NCBI RefSeq assembly: GCF_963853665.1
Contig: NZ_OY970459.1
Coordinates: 2,852,001 to 2,916,000 of the forward strand
Direction of reading: 5' to 3'
Length of the DNA stretch: 64,000 nucleotides
Source of the DNA: Mycobacterium decipiens
Lineage (GTDB): Bacteria > Actinomycetota > Actinomycetes > Mycobacteriales > Mycobacteriaceae
In this document: positions 33,969-45,400 of the stretch, in pieces
How positions within the stretch are numbered: the first letter of the stretch is position 1
How the letters are laid out: each line of letters begins with the position of its first letter
The notes under the pieces: generated by a model
What the model was told of the DNA's origin: nothing
Seen by the model: only the letters and a program-made list of their open reading frames with translations
The model's database searches: none
Program-made: the position numbers and the translations under genes

Positions 33969-36900
33969 GTGAGTCTGAATTTCGACACGGTGCTGGTGGC
34001 CAACCGCGGCGAGATCGCATGCCGAATCATGCGCAGCGCGGCCGCTCTGGGATTGAAGACAGTGGCGGTGTATTCCGATGCTGATGGCGGTGCGGCACAT
34101 GTGCAGATGGCTGATGTGGCGGTGCGGCTGGGTCCTGGCCCGGCGGCCCAGTCGTACCTGCGGGCAGACCTGGTCATCGAGGCAGCCCTGCAAACCGGGG
34201 CGGGAGCGATTCATCCAGGCTATGGGTTCTTATCGGAGAACAGCGATTTCGCAAGGGCCGCAACCGCGGCCGGGGTCGTGTTCGTCGGGCCCACACCGGA
34301 GCAACTGCAGATTTTCGGTGACAAGCACACTGCCCGCGAGGCCGCGCGGTCGGCGGGGGTGCCGCTGCTGGCCGGCAGCGGCCTGCTCGACTCGGTCGAG
34401 CACGCTGTCGCCGAAGCCGACCGGGTCGGTTTTCCGGTGATGATCAAGGCGGTGGGCGGCGGCGGCGGGATCGGCATGCAGGCCTGCCACAACGCCCAGC
34501 AGCTGCGCGCTGCCTATGACCGGGTGCAACGGTTGGCCGCGGCCAACTTCTCGGCCGACGGCGTGTTCTTGGAGCGATTCATCACCCGCGCCCGGCATGT
34601 GGAGGTCCAGGTGTTCGGGGACGGCGCCGGCCGGGTGCTCAGCCTGGGCACCCGGGACTGCACGCTGCAGCGGCGCAACCAGAAAGTGATCGAGGAAGCA
34701 CCAGCCCCGCTACTGCCCGAGGAGGTGGCCGACGAGTTGACGACCGCCTCGCGGGCGTTGGCGGCATCGGTCGACTATCGCTCGGCTGGCACCGTGGAGT
34801 TCGTTTACGACGCCGATCGCAGCGTGGCATCATTTCTCGAGGTCAACGCCCGGCTGCAGGTCGAGCATCCAGTCACCGAAGCCATCACCGGCGTGGATCT
34901 GGTGACCTGGATGCTGCGGGCCGCCGGCGGCGACACGGCCATGCTCGACGAACTGCCGGACACCGGCCCGCCGCAGCGCGGCTGGGCCGTGGAGGCCCGC
35001 GTCTATGCCGAGGATCCCGGTCATGGCCACCGCCCCAGCGCTGGCCTAGTCACGGCGGCACGGTTTCCCACCGATGCCCGGGTGGACACCTGGATTGACA
35101 CTGGCACCGACGTCAGCGCCTTCTACGATCCGCTGCTGGCTAAAGTGATCGCGCCGGGGACCACCCGCGATGAGGCACTGGACCGGTTGGCGTCCGCACT
35201 GGCCGATACCCGGATTTATGGGGTGCAGACCAATCTTCCGCAGCTGCGCGCCGCCACCGACGATGCGGTGTTTCGCGCCGCGGCCCACACCACCGCGACA
35301 CTGCCGGAGGTGACGTGGTCACACCGCCGCATCGATGTGTTGCGGGCGGGCACGATGACCACCGTGCAGGACTATCCCGGGCGGATCGGCTTGTGGGAGG
35401 TAGGAATTCCGCCGTCAGGGCCGATGGATGACCTGTCGTTCACCCTGGCCAACACCGCGGTGGGAAATCCCGGCACAGCGCCGGGACTGGAATGCACCCT
35501 GCACGGACCACGACTGCGGTTTTCCGGGCCCGCGGTGATCTGTGTCACCGGTGCACCAACCACGGTGACTATCGACGAGACACCCGTGCCGATGTGGGAG
35601 CCAGTCGACGTCAGCGCCGGGGCGGTGCTGGACATCGCCGCCCCCACCGACACCGGGCTGCGCACCTATCTGGCGGTGCGCGGCGGCATCGACGCCCCCG
35701 CCTATCACGGCAGCGCCGCCACGTTCACCCTGGGCGGATTCGGCGGTATCACGGGCAAAGCCCTGGCTGACGGCGATGTCCTTGGAATCGCCCCGATCGA
35801 TCCGGACTCGCTGCACCCACCACACCCGGTCCCGATCGAGCAGCGGCCCCGGTTCACCCATGCCTGGCAACTCGCCGTCGGCGAAGGCCCCCAGACAGCA
35901 CCGTCCTACTTCACCGACGCCGACATGACCCAGTTCTATGACCATCCGTGGCGGGTGGGCAGCCACGCCAACCGCACCGGAATCCGGCTGCAAGGACCCA
36001 AGCCGGTGTGGTCGCGCAGCGACGGCGGCGACGCCGGCCTGCATCCATCCAACCTCCACGACAACCCCTACAGTGTCGGGGCGCTGAACGTCAGCGGAGA
36101 TACCCCAATCCTGCTCGGCCCCGACGGTCCCAGCCTGGGCGGGTTCGCCTGCCCGCTGACTGTGGTGGCCGGACACCGCTGGCAGCTGGGCCAGCTGCGC
36201 CCGGGTGACACCGTGCAGTTCGTGCCTGTCGATGACGACACCGCCACCACACTGCGCACCACCGCCGCCCGAGCGCCTGGCACCGTCACCAACTCTGGTG
36301 CGGCGCTGGCCGATCGGGGAATCCTCGGTACCCTCGACGGTGACGGCGACCGGCCCTCAGTGGCTTATCTGCGCGGCGGCGATGACAATATCCTCGTCGA
36401 GTACGGCGACATGGTGCTCGACCTGGGTTTGCGGATGCGAGTGCACGCCCTGACCCAGGCACTCGCCGCGGCCGCCCCCGCAGGGGTCATCGATGTCACC
36501 CCCGGAGTGCGATCACTGCACATCCACACCGACCCAGACGTGCTGCCGCAACGGCGGCTGCTCGGTCTGTTGACCGAGTTGGAACACGACCTGCCCGCCA
36601 CGGGCGACCTGGTCGTGCCCAGCCGCTCCATCCGCCTGCCCTTGTCGTTTGACGACCCCTCGATCAGGGAGGCGATCGGCCGGTACAGGAGCGGGGTGCG
36701 CGACAGTGCACCGTGGTTGCCATCCAACGTCGAATTCATCCGCCGGATCAACGGCCTCGACAGCATCGACGATGTACGCCAAACAGTGTTCGACGCCCAA
36801 TACCTGGTCCTGGGACTGGGAGATGTGTATCTCGGTGCGCCGCTGGCGGTTCCGCTCGACCCACGCCACCGGCTGGTGACCACCAAATACAACCCGGCAC

Positions 36901-37586
36901 GCACCTGGACCCCGGCCGATGCGGTCGGGATCGGCGGCAAATACCTGTGCGTGTACGGGATGGCCTCACCCGGCGGCTACCAACTGGTCGGCCGCACCAT
37001 CCCCATCTGGTCCAGCTACCGCCAGCACCCCCCATTCGAACCCGGCATTCCGTGGCTGTTTCGGTTCTTCGACCGCATCGTGTGGGAACCAGTCACCGCC
37101 GACCAACTCGACGAGCAACGCGCCGCCGCCCGCGCCGGCCGCCTCGACATCGAAATCACCGACGGCGCTTTCGCGCTGGCCCACTATCGCCACTTCCTGA
37201 CCGAAGACGCCGACTCCATCGCCGCGTTCGAAACCCGCCAGGCCGCCGCGTTCGCCGCCGAACGCCGCGCCTGGCAACAGGCCGGTGAATTCGACCGCGA
37301 TATCACCGACACCGTCACCGTGGCCGAGCCCGACGACACCGCGCTGGCCGGCCTACCACCCGGAGCCCACGTCATTACCGCACCCATGGTCGGCAACGTG
37401 TGGCGTATCGACATCGAAGAAGGACAACATGTCATCGAAGGCGATACCGTAGCCGTGCTGGAAGCCATGAAACTTGAACTACCCGTGCCTAGCCCGACCA
37501 CCGGCACCGTCCTGCGGGTGCTCGCCGCACCCGGCAACCCGGTGCAACCCGGCACCCCGCTGGCCGTGATCGGAGCCACGCCATGA
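33969..37586 (+). CDS. uca: Urea carboxylase (biotin-dependent)
   Basis: The GTG at 33969 follows AGGAG and gives a 1205-residue protein, the usual size. Residues about 5-455 are a biotin carboxylase (VLVANRGEIACRIMRSA, KAVGGGGGIGMQ, EVNARLQVEHPVTE). Residues about 456-770 are the AHS2/KipA-like half (VQDYPGRIGLWEVGIPPSGP), and about 790-1010 the AHS1/KipI-like half of the carboxyltransferase. The C-terminus is a biotinyl domain with VLEAMKLELPV, the biotinylated Lys being Lys1168. It converts urea, bicarbonate and ATP to allophanate. The stop overlaps the start of the allophanate hydrolase gene (ATGA). Confidence 0.94.
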   Translation: MSLNFDTVLVANRGEIACRIMRSAAALGLKTVAVYSDADGGAAHVQMADVAVRLGPGPAAQSYLRADLVIEAALQTGAGAIHPGYGFLSENSDFARAATAAGVVFVGPTPEQLQIFGDKHTAREAARSAGVPLLAGSGLLDSVEHAVAEADRVGFPVMIKAVGGGGGIGMQACHNAQQLRAAYDRVQRLAAANFSADGVFLERFITRARHVEVQVFGDGAGRVLSLGTRDCTLQRRNQKVIEEAPAPLLPEEVADELTTASRALAASVDYRSAGTVEFVYDADRSVASFLEVNARLQVEHPVTEAITGVDLVTWMLRAAGGDTAMLDELPDTGPPQRGWAVEARVYAEDPGHGHRPSAGLVTAARFPTDARVDTWIDTGTDVSAFYDPLLAKVIAPGTTRDEALDRLASALADTRIYGVQTNLPQLRAATDDAVFRAAAHTTATLPEVTWSHRRIDVLRAGTMTTVQDYPGRIGLWEVGIPPSGPMDDLSFTLANTAVGNPGTAPGLECTLHGPRLRFSGPAVICVTGAPTTVTIDETPVPMWEPVDVSAGAVLDIAAPTDTGLRTYLAVRGGIDAPAYHGSAATFTLGGFGGITGKALADGDVLGIAPIDPDSLHPPHPVPIEQRPRFTHAWQLAVGEGPQTAPSYFTDADMTQFYDHPWRVGSHANRTGIRLQGPKPVWSRSDGGDAGLHPSNLHDNPYSVGALNVSGDTPILLGPDGPSLGGFACPLTVVAGHRWQLGQLRPGDTVQFVPVDDDTATTLRTTAARAPGTVTNSGAALADRGILGTLDGDGDRPSVAYLRGGDDNILVEYGDMVLDLGLRMRVHALTQALAAAAPAGVIDVTPGVRSLHIHTDPDVLPQRRLLGLLTELEHDLPATGDLVVPSRSIRLPLSFDDPSIREAIGRYRSGVRDSAPWLPSNVEFIRRINGLDSIDDVRQTVFDAQYLVLGLGDVYLGAPLAVPLDPRHRLVTTKYNPARTWTPADAVGIGGKYLCVYGMASPGGYQLVGRTIPIWSSYRQHPPFEPGIPWLFRFFDRIVWEPVTADQLDEQRAAARAGRLDIEITDGAFALAHYRHFLTEDADSIAAFETRQAAAFAAERRAWQQAGEFDRDITDTVTVAEPDDTALAGLPPGAHVITAPMVGNVWRIDIEEGQHVIEGDTVAVLEAMKLELPVPSPTTGTVLRVLAAPGNPVQPGTPLAVIGATP

Positions 37587-39328
37587 CCACCCACCCGGAC
37601 ACCACCGTCCAGCCCATTCCGACCGACCGGGTCCACGCTGCCTACCAGCGCATCGCCGAGACCGACCGACCCGAAGTATGGATCACGCTGCGCGACAAAG
37701 CCGACACGTTGACCGATGCGGCCACCGTGCAACAGCGTGTCGCCGCCGGAGAATGGCTGCCGCTGGCCGGGCTGCTGGTCGCGGTCAAAGACAACATCGA
37801 CGTCGCCGGACTGCCCACCACCGCGGCCTGCCCCGACTTCGTCTACACCCCCGACACCACCGCCGCCGCCGTACAACGGCTGATCGACGCCGGGGCGATC
37901 ATCCTCGGCAAGACCAACCTCGACCAGTTCGCTACCGGCCTGGTCGGCACTCGCAGCCCCTATGGTGCGGTGCGCAATGCGAATCACCCCGAACTGATCT
38001 CCGGTGGATCCAGTTCAGGGTCGGCGGTCGCGGTCGCACTCGGCATCGCCGATCTCGGGATCGGCACCGACACCGCCGGCTCAGGGCGGGTCCCCGCCGC
38101 CCTCAACGGCATCATCGGGATCAAACCCACCCTTGGAATCATCCCCACTCACGGTGTTGTGCCCGCCTGCGCCGACTACGACGCCCTCACCGTATTCGCG
38201 GCCGACCTGACCACCTCAGCCACCGCCGCAGCAATCATGGCCGGCCCCGACCCACGCGACCCCCGCAGCCGCAGCTGGCCCGCTGATGTTGCCCTGGCCG
38301 CCCCCGAGCAGCCCACCCTCGCCATCCCGGCACCGGCCAACCTCACCGACCTGAGCGTCGGCTACCACGACGCGTTCGAGCAGACCATCGAGGCCTGCGC
38401 CACCGCCGGGTTCAAAATCGACACCGTCGATATCACCGTGCTGCTCGAGGCGGCCCGACTGCTCTACGACGGCGCGATCGTGGTCGAACGCTACGCCGCC
38501 GTCGGCGAATTCCTTGCCACCACACCACCTAGCGCCGACCCCACCGTTACCGCGATCATCACCGCAGCCCGCGACACCACTGGTGCTGGCTTCGCCGCCG
38601 ACCTCAATTCCCTGGTCTACGCCCGCGCTGCAGCAGCCGATCTACTGGCCGGATTCGATGCGCTGCTGTTGCCCACCACCACCGAACATCCCACCCTGGC
38701 TGCCGTAGCAGCCGACCCGGTCACCATCAACACCCGTATGGGCACCTACACCAACTTTTGTAACCTGCTCGACCTGGCCGCCGTCGCCGTGCCCGCTAGG
38801 CCCCTGCCCGACGGGAAGCCGTTCGGGGTCATGCTCGTCGGGCCCACCTTCAGCGACCAGGTCCTCATCGACCTGGCCGCACGCCTCACCCACACCACCG
38901 CGCCGCTGCTAGTTGACCACGGCGTCGCACTGGCGGTGTTCGGGGCCCACTTGCGGGGCCAACCCCTACACCACCAGCTCGACAAGCTCGGCGCTCGCTA
39001 CCTGCGAGACATCCGTACCAGCGACGCCTACCGCCTCACCGCACTAGCCACCACACCACCCAAGCCCGGCCTCATCCGCACGAGTCCGGGCCGCGGTGCT
39101 TCGATCCAGGGTGAGCTCTACCAGCTCTCAGAAGCGGGGCTCGGCCGATTCCTGGCCGTCCTGCCCACACCCATGGCTCTGACCAGTGTCGAACTCGACG
39201 ACGGCAGCACAGTTGTGGGGTTCACTGCTACCCATGACGCCACCACCGCCGCCATCGACATCACCGAACACGGCAGCTGGACACGGTATCTCGCCCACCG
39301 AACCGCGCAACGCAAGGACCATCACTAG
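37583..39328 (+). CDS. atzF: Allophanate hydrolase
   Basis: This 581-residue protein starts at an ATG overlapping the urea carboxylase stop. The N-terminal amidase-signature domain carries the Ser-Ser-Lys triad: VAVKDNIDVAG (Lys), GGSSSGSAVAVALG (Ser) and GTDTAGSGRVPAALNG (nucleophile Ser in GSG). The C-terminal third (VFGAHLRGQPLHHQLDKLGA onward) is the extra domain typical of AtzF. It splits allophanate into two CO2 and two NH3, completing ATP-dependent urea use. No transporter gene is adjacent. Confidence 0.94.
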   Translation: MTTHPDTTVQPIPTDRVHAAYQRIAETDRPEVWITLRDKADTLTDAATVQQRVAAGEWLPLAGLLVAVKDNIDVAGLPTTAACPDFVYTPDTTAAAVQRLIDAGAIILGKTNLDQFATGLVGTRSPYGAVRNANHPELISGGSSSGSAVAVALGIADLGIGTDTAGSGRVPAALNGIIGIKPTLGIIPTHGVVPACADYDALTVFAADLTTSATAAAIMAGPDPRDPRSRSWPADVALAAPEQPTLAIPAPANLTDLSVGYHDAFEQTIEACATAGFKIDTVDITVLLEAARLLYDGAIVVERYAAVGEFLATTPPSADPTVTAIITAARDTTGAGFAADLNSLVYARAAAADLLAGFDALLLPTTTEHPTLAAVAADPVTINTRMGTYTNFCNLLDLAAVAVPARPLPDGKPFGVMLVGPTFSDQVLIDLAARLTHTTAPLLVDHGVALAVFGAHLRGQPLHHQLDKLGARYLRDIRTSDAYRLTALATTPPKPGLIRTSPGRGASIQGELYQLSEAGLGRFLAVLPTPMALTSVELDDGSTVVGFTATHDATTAAIDITEHGSWTRYLAHRTAQRKDHH

Positions 39329-39493
39329 GACCGCCGCTTTGCGCTCGACCAGTATCTGAGCTTGGTCGGCGGCGGCTAATCGCCGAGATGCGAAGTGATG
39401 CCACGCTCGGCTGAATTTCCAACGAACCCACGAGCGCAGCCACTAAGCTGTCTGATCAGCCATAGTTTGCGGCGCGCGGCCGTGGGGAGGGAT

Positions 39494-42400
39494 ATGGCAA
39501 GGCAACAGGATGAACTGCTGACGCGATGGACTGCTGAGTCCGCAGCCCAATCTCCGATTTCTTCTGTCGCGCCATCGATTTCCCTTCCCAAGGGTGGCGG
39601 CGCGATCCGCGGCATCGGCGAGAAGTTTGCCGCCAACCCGGTCACCGGCACCGCCTCGATGACGGTGCCAATCGCCACGTCGCCCGGTCGGGCCGGTCTC
39701 GGTCCTCAGCTTGCGCTGTCGTACGATTCCGGCGCAGGTAACGGGCCGTTCGGCTTTGGTTGGACGCTCAGTCTGCCCGCCGTCACACGCAAGACCGACA
39801 AGGGATTGCCGCGCTACCGTGATGCCGAAGAGTCCGACGTCTTCATGCTGGCGGGCGTCGACGACCTGGTGCCCGAGTTCGATGCCAGCGGTCATCGGTT
39901 CGAGGATCAAACGACGGCTCCTGGCTACACGGTGCACCGCTATCGCCCGCGTATCGAAGCCGCCTTCGCGCGCACCGAGCGCTGGACGCGCCATAGCGAC
40001 GGGGACGTGCATTGGCGTGCGCTGTCGCGCGAAAACGTCCTCACGATCTACGGCAGAGACGCCAATTCACGGATCGCCGACCCGGCCGACCCACGCCGAG
40101 TCTTCAGTTGGTTGATCAGCGAGTCGCGCGATGACAAGGGCAACGCCATCCTCTACGACTACAAACCGGAAGACGGCGCGGCGGTGGATCTGGCACAGTC
40201 CTGCGAACGCAATCGCGGCGGCCCCGACAGCCCGCTGCGCACCGCGCACCGCCATCTCAAACGCATCCGCTATGGCAACCGATCGCCACTGCTCGATGAG
40301 AACGGACGTCGCCCTCCTTTCCTCTCGGCCCCCACGATGGCCGACGCCGAGTGGCTGTTCGAGGTCGTGCTGGACTATGGCGAACACGATCCCGACGCGC
40401 CGCGTCCCGACGATGCCGGCTTGTGGCCCTGTCGAAACGATCCCTTCTCGAGCCATCGGCCGGGCTTCGAGCTGCGCACCTACCGCCTCTGCCGGCGCAT
40501 TCTGATGTTCCATCACTTCCCAGCCGAGGCCGATGTGGGGTCGGACTGCCTGGTGCGCTCCACCGACTTCAGCTATCGCGAGGACGACCCCGTTGCGTCA
40601 TTCCTGACGTCGGTCACGCTCACCTCGTACCGGCGCAGCCAGACCGGCTATCTCCGTAAGTCGTTGCCACCCGTCGACTTCGGCTACAACCAGCCTGTCG
40701 TCGGCGAACAGGTTCACGACGTCGATGACGATAGCCTGGACAATCTCCCGGACGGCGTAGCGGGCGTTGCGTGCCACTGGCTCGACCTCGACGGCGAGGG
40801 CCTGACCGGCGTCCTGGCCGGGCAGGCGGCCGGTTGGTTCTACAAGCGCAACGAATCGATGTTGACCCGCGACGCGACCACGGGCGCCCCCTCCGCGCGC
40901 CTCGCGCCGGTCGAAAGGATTGAGCCGCAGCCTCTGGACAGCGTGCCGGCGGCAGGCCAACGGCAATTCCTCGACCTTGCCGGCGACGGCCATCTCGACC
41001 TGGTGACCCTGGCGCCGCCGGTAGCGGGTTTTCACGAGCGCGATGACGAACGCGGCTGGAGTCCCTTTCACGCGTTCGAGTCGATGCCCAATGTCGCGTG
41101 GACCGATCCCGGCCTCAGGTTCGTCGATCTGACGGGCGACGGCCACGCCGACATCCTGCTCGCCGAGAACCACGCCTTCACGTGGCACCCGTCATTGGCC
41201 GAAACAGGTTTTGGCCCACCGCAATCCGTTGCCACCGCAACAGACGAGGAACGTGGCCCGCGGGTGGTATTCACCGACCGCACCGAGACGATTCTCCTCG
41301 CCGACATGTCGGGCGATGGATTGAGCGACATCATGCGCATCCGCAACGGCGATGTGTGCTACTGGCCCAACCTCGGCTACGGCAGGTTCGGCACGAAGGT
41401 GGCCATGGACGGCGCACCGTGGTTCGACTCCCCCGACCAGTTCGATCCGCGCCGCCTGCGCCTGGCCGACATCGACGGCTCTGGCGTCACCGACATCATC
41501 TACCTGGGCCGCGATCGAATCCGCTTCTGGTTCAACCTGTCCGGTAACGGTTGGAGCGACGCGCGCGAGCTGGCCGCCTTTCCCACCGTGGACAACGTCG
41601 CCACCGTCGCAGCCGTCGACCTGCTCGGCAACGGCACGGCGTGTCTGGTGTGGTCCTCACCACTGGAAGGGTCGGGCGGCAACGCCATGAAGTATGTACC
41701 GCTGATGGCGGAGGGCAAGCCGCATTTGCTGATCTCGACCCGCAACAACCTCGGCGCGGAAACGAGAGTGCGCTACGCGCCGTCGACGTACTTCTACCTC
41801 AAGGACAAGCGCGACGGACGGTCGTGGGTCACGCGTCTGCCCTTCCCGGTGCACGTCGTCGAACGTGTCGAAACGCTCGACCGCATCAGCCGCAATCGCT
41901 TCGTGACGCGCTATGCCTATCACCACGGCTATTTCGACGGCCCCGAGCGCGAGTTCCGCGGCTTCGGCATGGTCGAGCAGTTCGACACCGAGGAGTTCGC
42001 GGCCCTCAGCACCGACGACACGTTTCCCGACGCTGTCAACATCGACACCGCGTCGCACGTGCCGCCCGTGCACACCAAAACCTGGTTTCATACCGGCGCC
42101 TTCATCGGTGCCGAGAAGATCGAGCGCCGCTACGAATGCGACTACTTCCATGACGAGGGCGTGCCGCCACTGCCCGACACGCAGCTGCCGACCACAGTCA
42201 AGCGACGCGACGGCGCCGAACAGCCGTGCCGCCTTTCCACCGAGGAGATGCGTCAAGCCTGTCGTGCACTCAAGGGTGCAATGCTTCGGCAGGAGGTCTA
42301 CGCGCGCGACGGCAGCGACGTGGAAGGGCTCCCCTACCGGGTGACGGAAAACAACTACACGATCGAGCTATTGCAGCCGAGCAGCCCGAACCGGCACGCC

Positions 42401-45400
42401 GTGTTCTTCACGCATGCCCGCGAGGCGGTCACGCTCCAGTACGAACGCAAGCTTTACGACGTCGGCGCAACCAAACAGACCGACCCTCGGATCACGCATG
42501 TCGTCACGCTCGCGACCGATGGATACGGCAACGTGCTGCGGACGGCGACGATCGCCTATGGCCGCCGAATCGACGATCCGCTGTTGTCCGCCGAAGACCG
42601 TCAGAAGCAGAGCACCACCCTCATCGTCTATACCGAGAGGGACCATACCAACGCCGTAGCGACCACCGAGAACCATCGTGCGCCGCTGCCGGCCGAAACT
42701 CGGGGCTATGAAATCCTCGCGCTCTCACCGATTGTGGACCAAGGGTTGTTTGGCTTCGACGCGCTACAAGAGCAGTTGCAACTAGCGAGCGACGGCAGCC
42801 ACGATCTGGCGTACGAAGACTTCGACGCTGCGAGCGCGGCCGATGAACCCCACCGGCGCCTGATCGAGCACACACGCACCCTCTACCGACGCGACGACCT
42901 CGCCGGACCGCTTCCATTGGGCGAGATCGAAACGTACGCACTGCCTTTCGAGAACTACAACAAGGCGTTCACGCTGGGCCTCGCGCACGCGACGTATGTG
43001 GCGAGCGGCAAGCTCCTAGAAGCGGAGCTGGGCGCTGACCTTGTCGAGGGGGGTTACGTCCAGGTCGAAGGTGATACGGGTTGGTGGATGCCGTCCGGCC
43101 GGATATTCCTTGCTCCTGAGCCGGGCGCGACAGCCGCACAAGAACTCTCCGTCGCCCGCCAGCATTTCTTCATGCCGCGTCGCTTCCGCGATCCTTTTCA
43201 CAATGACACTCGAGTCCGTTACGACGACTATGACCTGCTGGCGCTGGAAACCGCCGATGCACTGCAGAACAAGCTCACGGTTGGCGAACGAAGCGGCACC
43301 GGCGCCGTCGAGCCCCGCATCGACTATCGCCTGCTGCAGCCGACGCTGATCACCGATCCCAACGGCAACCGCACGGCGGTCGCCTTCGACGTGCTTGGAC
43401 TGGTCGCCGGCACATCGGTGATGGGAAAGCCGGACGAATCTCTCGGCGATTCGCTGCAAGACTTCGTGCCGGATCTGAGCCAGGAACAAATTGATGCCTT
43501 CTTTGCCGATCCGCGGGCCCAGGCAGCCAGCCTCCTCGGAAATGCCACCACCCGCGTCATATATGACAACGACCGATACTTCCGCTCCGGCGATCCGGCC
43601 CAACCCACCTTCGTCGCCACGATCGCACGCGAGCATCACATGAGCGATCTCGCACCGGGTGCGGTGTCACCGATGCAAGTCGCCTTTGGATACAGCGATG
43701 GCTTCGCCCGCGAGACCCAGCGGAAGACCCAGGCGGAACCCGGCCCTGTCGAGGATGGCGGTCCGAATGTCACTGCGCGCTGGGTCGGCAGCGGCTGGAC
43801 CGTCTTTGACAACAAGGCCAACCCGGTCCGTCGGTACGAACCATTCTTCAGCGCCAGCCATTGGTTCGAGTTCGCCCGGGCTCTCGGTGTCAGCGCGACG
43901 CTGTTCTACGACCCGCTCGGACGGGTGGCGGCCGCGCTGCACCCCAATCACACGTTCGAAAAGACGCTATTCGCCCCTTGGCGGCACGAGACTTGGGACG
44001 TCAACGACACTGTGGCGCTCGATCCGCTCACCGACACCGACGTCAGTCAATACTTCATGCGGCTGGCGCCAGCCGCCTACTCGCCGACCTGGTTGGCCAT
44101 GCGGACCCAACCGGCGTTCGCTGCGCTAGCCCACCAACGTTGGCCGGATGCCGCCGTTCGCACAGCCGAGAGCCGTGCTGCCGAACAGGCTGTCGCACAC
44201 GCACATACGCCGACTGTCAGGCATTTCGACGTGTTGGGACGAACGTTTCTGACTCTGTTGGACAACGGAGCGGCCACTAAGCAGGTGACCCGAGTGGACC
44301 TCGACATCGAAGGCAATCAGCGTGCTGTCATTGACGCCAAGGGGCGCATCGTCATGCGCTACGCCTACGATTTGGCGGGCAACCGTACCTACCAGGCCAG
44401 CATGGACGCGGGCGAGCGTTGGGCGTTGCACGACGTCTCCGCCAAGCCCATCCGTGCCTGGGACAGTCGTTCCGTCGTGCGACGACTGACCTATGACGAA
44501 CTTCGGCGCCCGATGGAACTGTTTGTGACCGAAGGGACCAACGAGCGACTCGTACAACGGACGGTCTATGGCGAACAGCAAGGCGACGCCGCCAATCATC
44601 GCACTCGCATCTTCCAGGAGTTCGATGGTGCGGGCTTCATCATCAGAGACACCTACGACTTCAAGGGGAATCTGCTCCAGGGCCGACGCCGGTACCTAGC
44701 CGACTACAAAAGCGTCGCGGACTGGCAACAGTCGCCCGCCCTCGAGACTGAGACGTTCTCAAGCAGCACAACCTATGACGCGCTCAATCGGTTGGCGACA
44801 GTTACCACGCCGGACGGCAGCACGTATCGCCCGGCATTCAACAAAGCTGGCCTGATCAAAAGCATCAACGTGCATCTTCAGGGGGCGGAATCAGCTACGC
44901 CGTTCGTAACCAACATTGACTACGACGCAAAGGGTCGGCGAACGTTCATCCACTATGCCAACGGCGTCGCTACGAGGTATGCATACGATTCTGAGACGTT
45001 CCGTCTAATCGGCGTCAACACGACCCGTAATCTTGGCTTCAACGAGTTCTCCTCACAAGTCTTTGCCGATGCGAGCAACTTGCAGGACCTGAAGTATAGC
45101 TGCGACCCTGCAGGCAACATCACCCGCATAGAAAACAGGGCATTGAGAACGACTATCCACGACAATCAGTTAGTCGAACCCGTCTGCCATTACGTTTATG
45201 ACGCACTCTATCGTCTCACCGAGGCGAACGGTCGGGAGCACATCGGCCAGACGGCATTCAGCTCCGATTCTTCGGACCGGAGTTATCGGGACCACCCTTT
45301 CGCCGGGCCAAACGCGGATCCGAACGACCTGCAAGCACTGCGCAACTATATGGAGCGCTACGAATACGACGCGGTCGGAAATTTCGAGCGTGTGATCCAT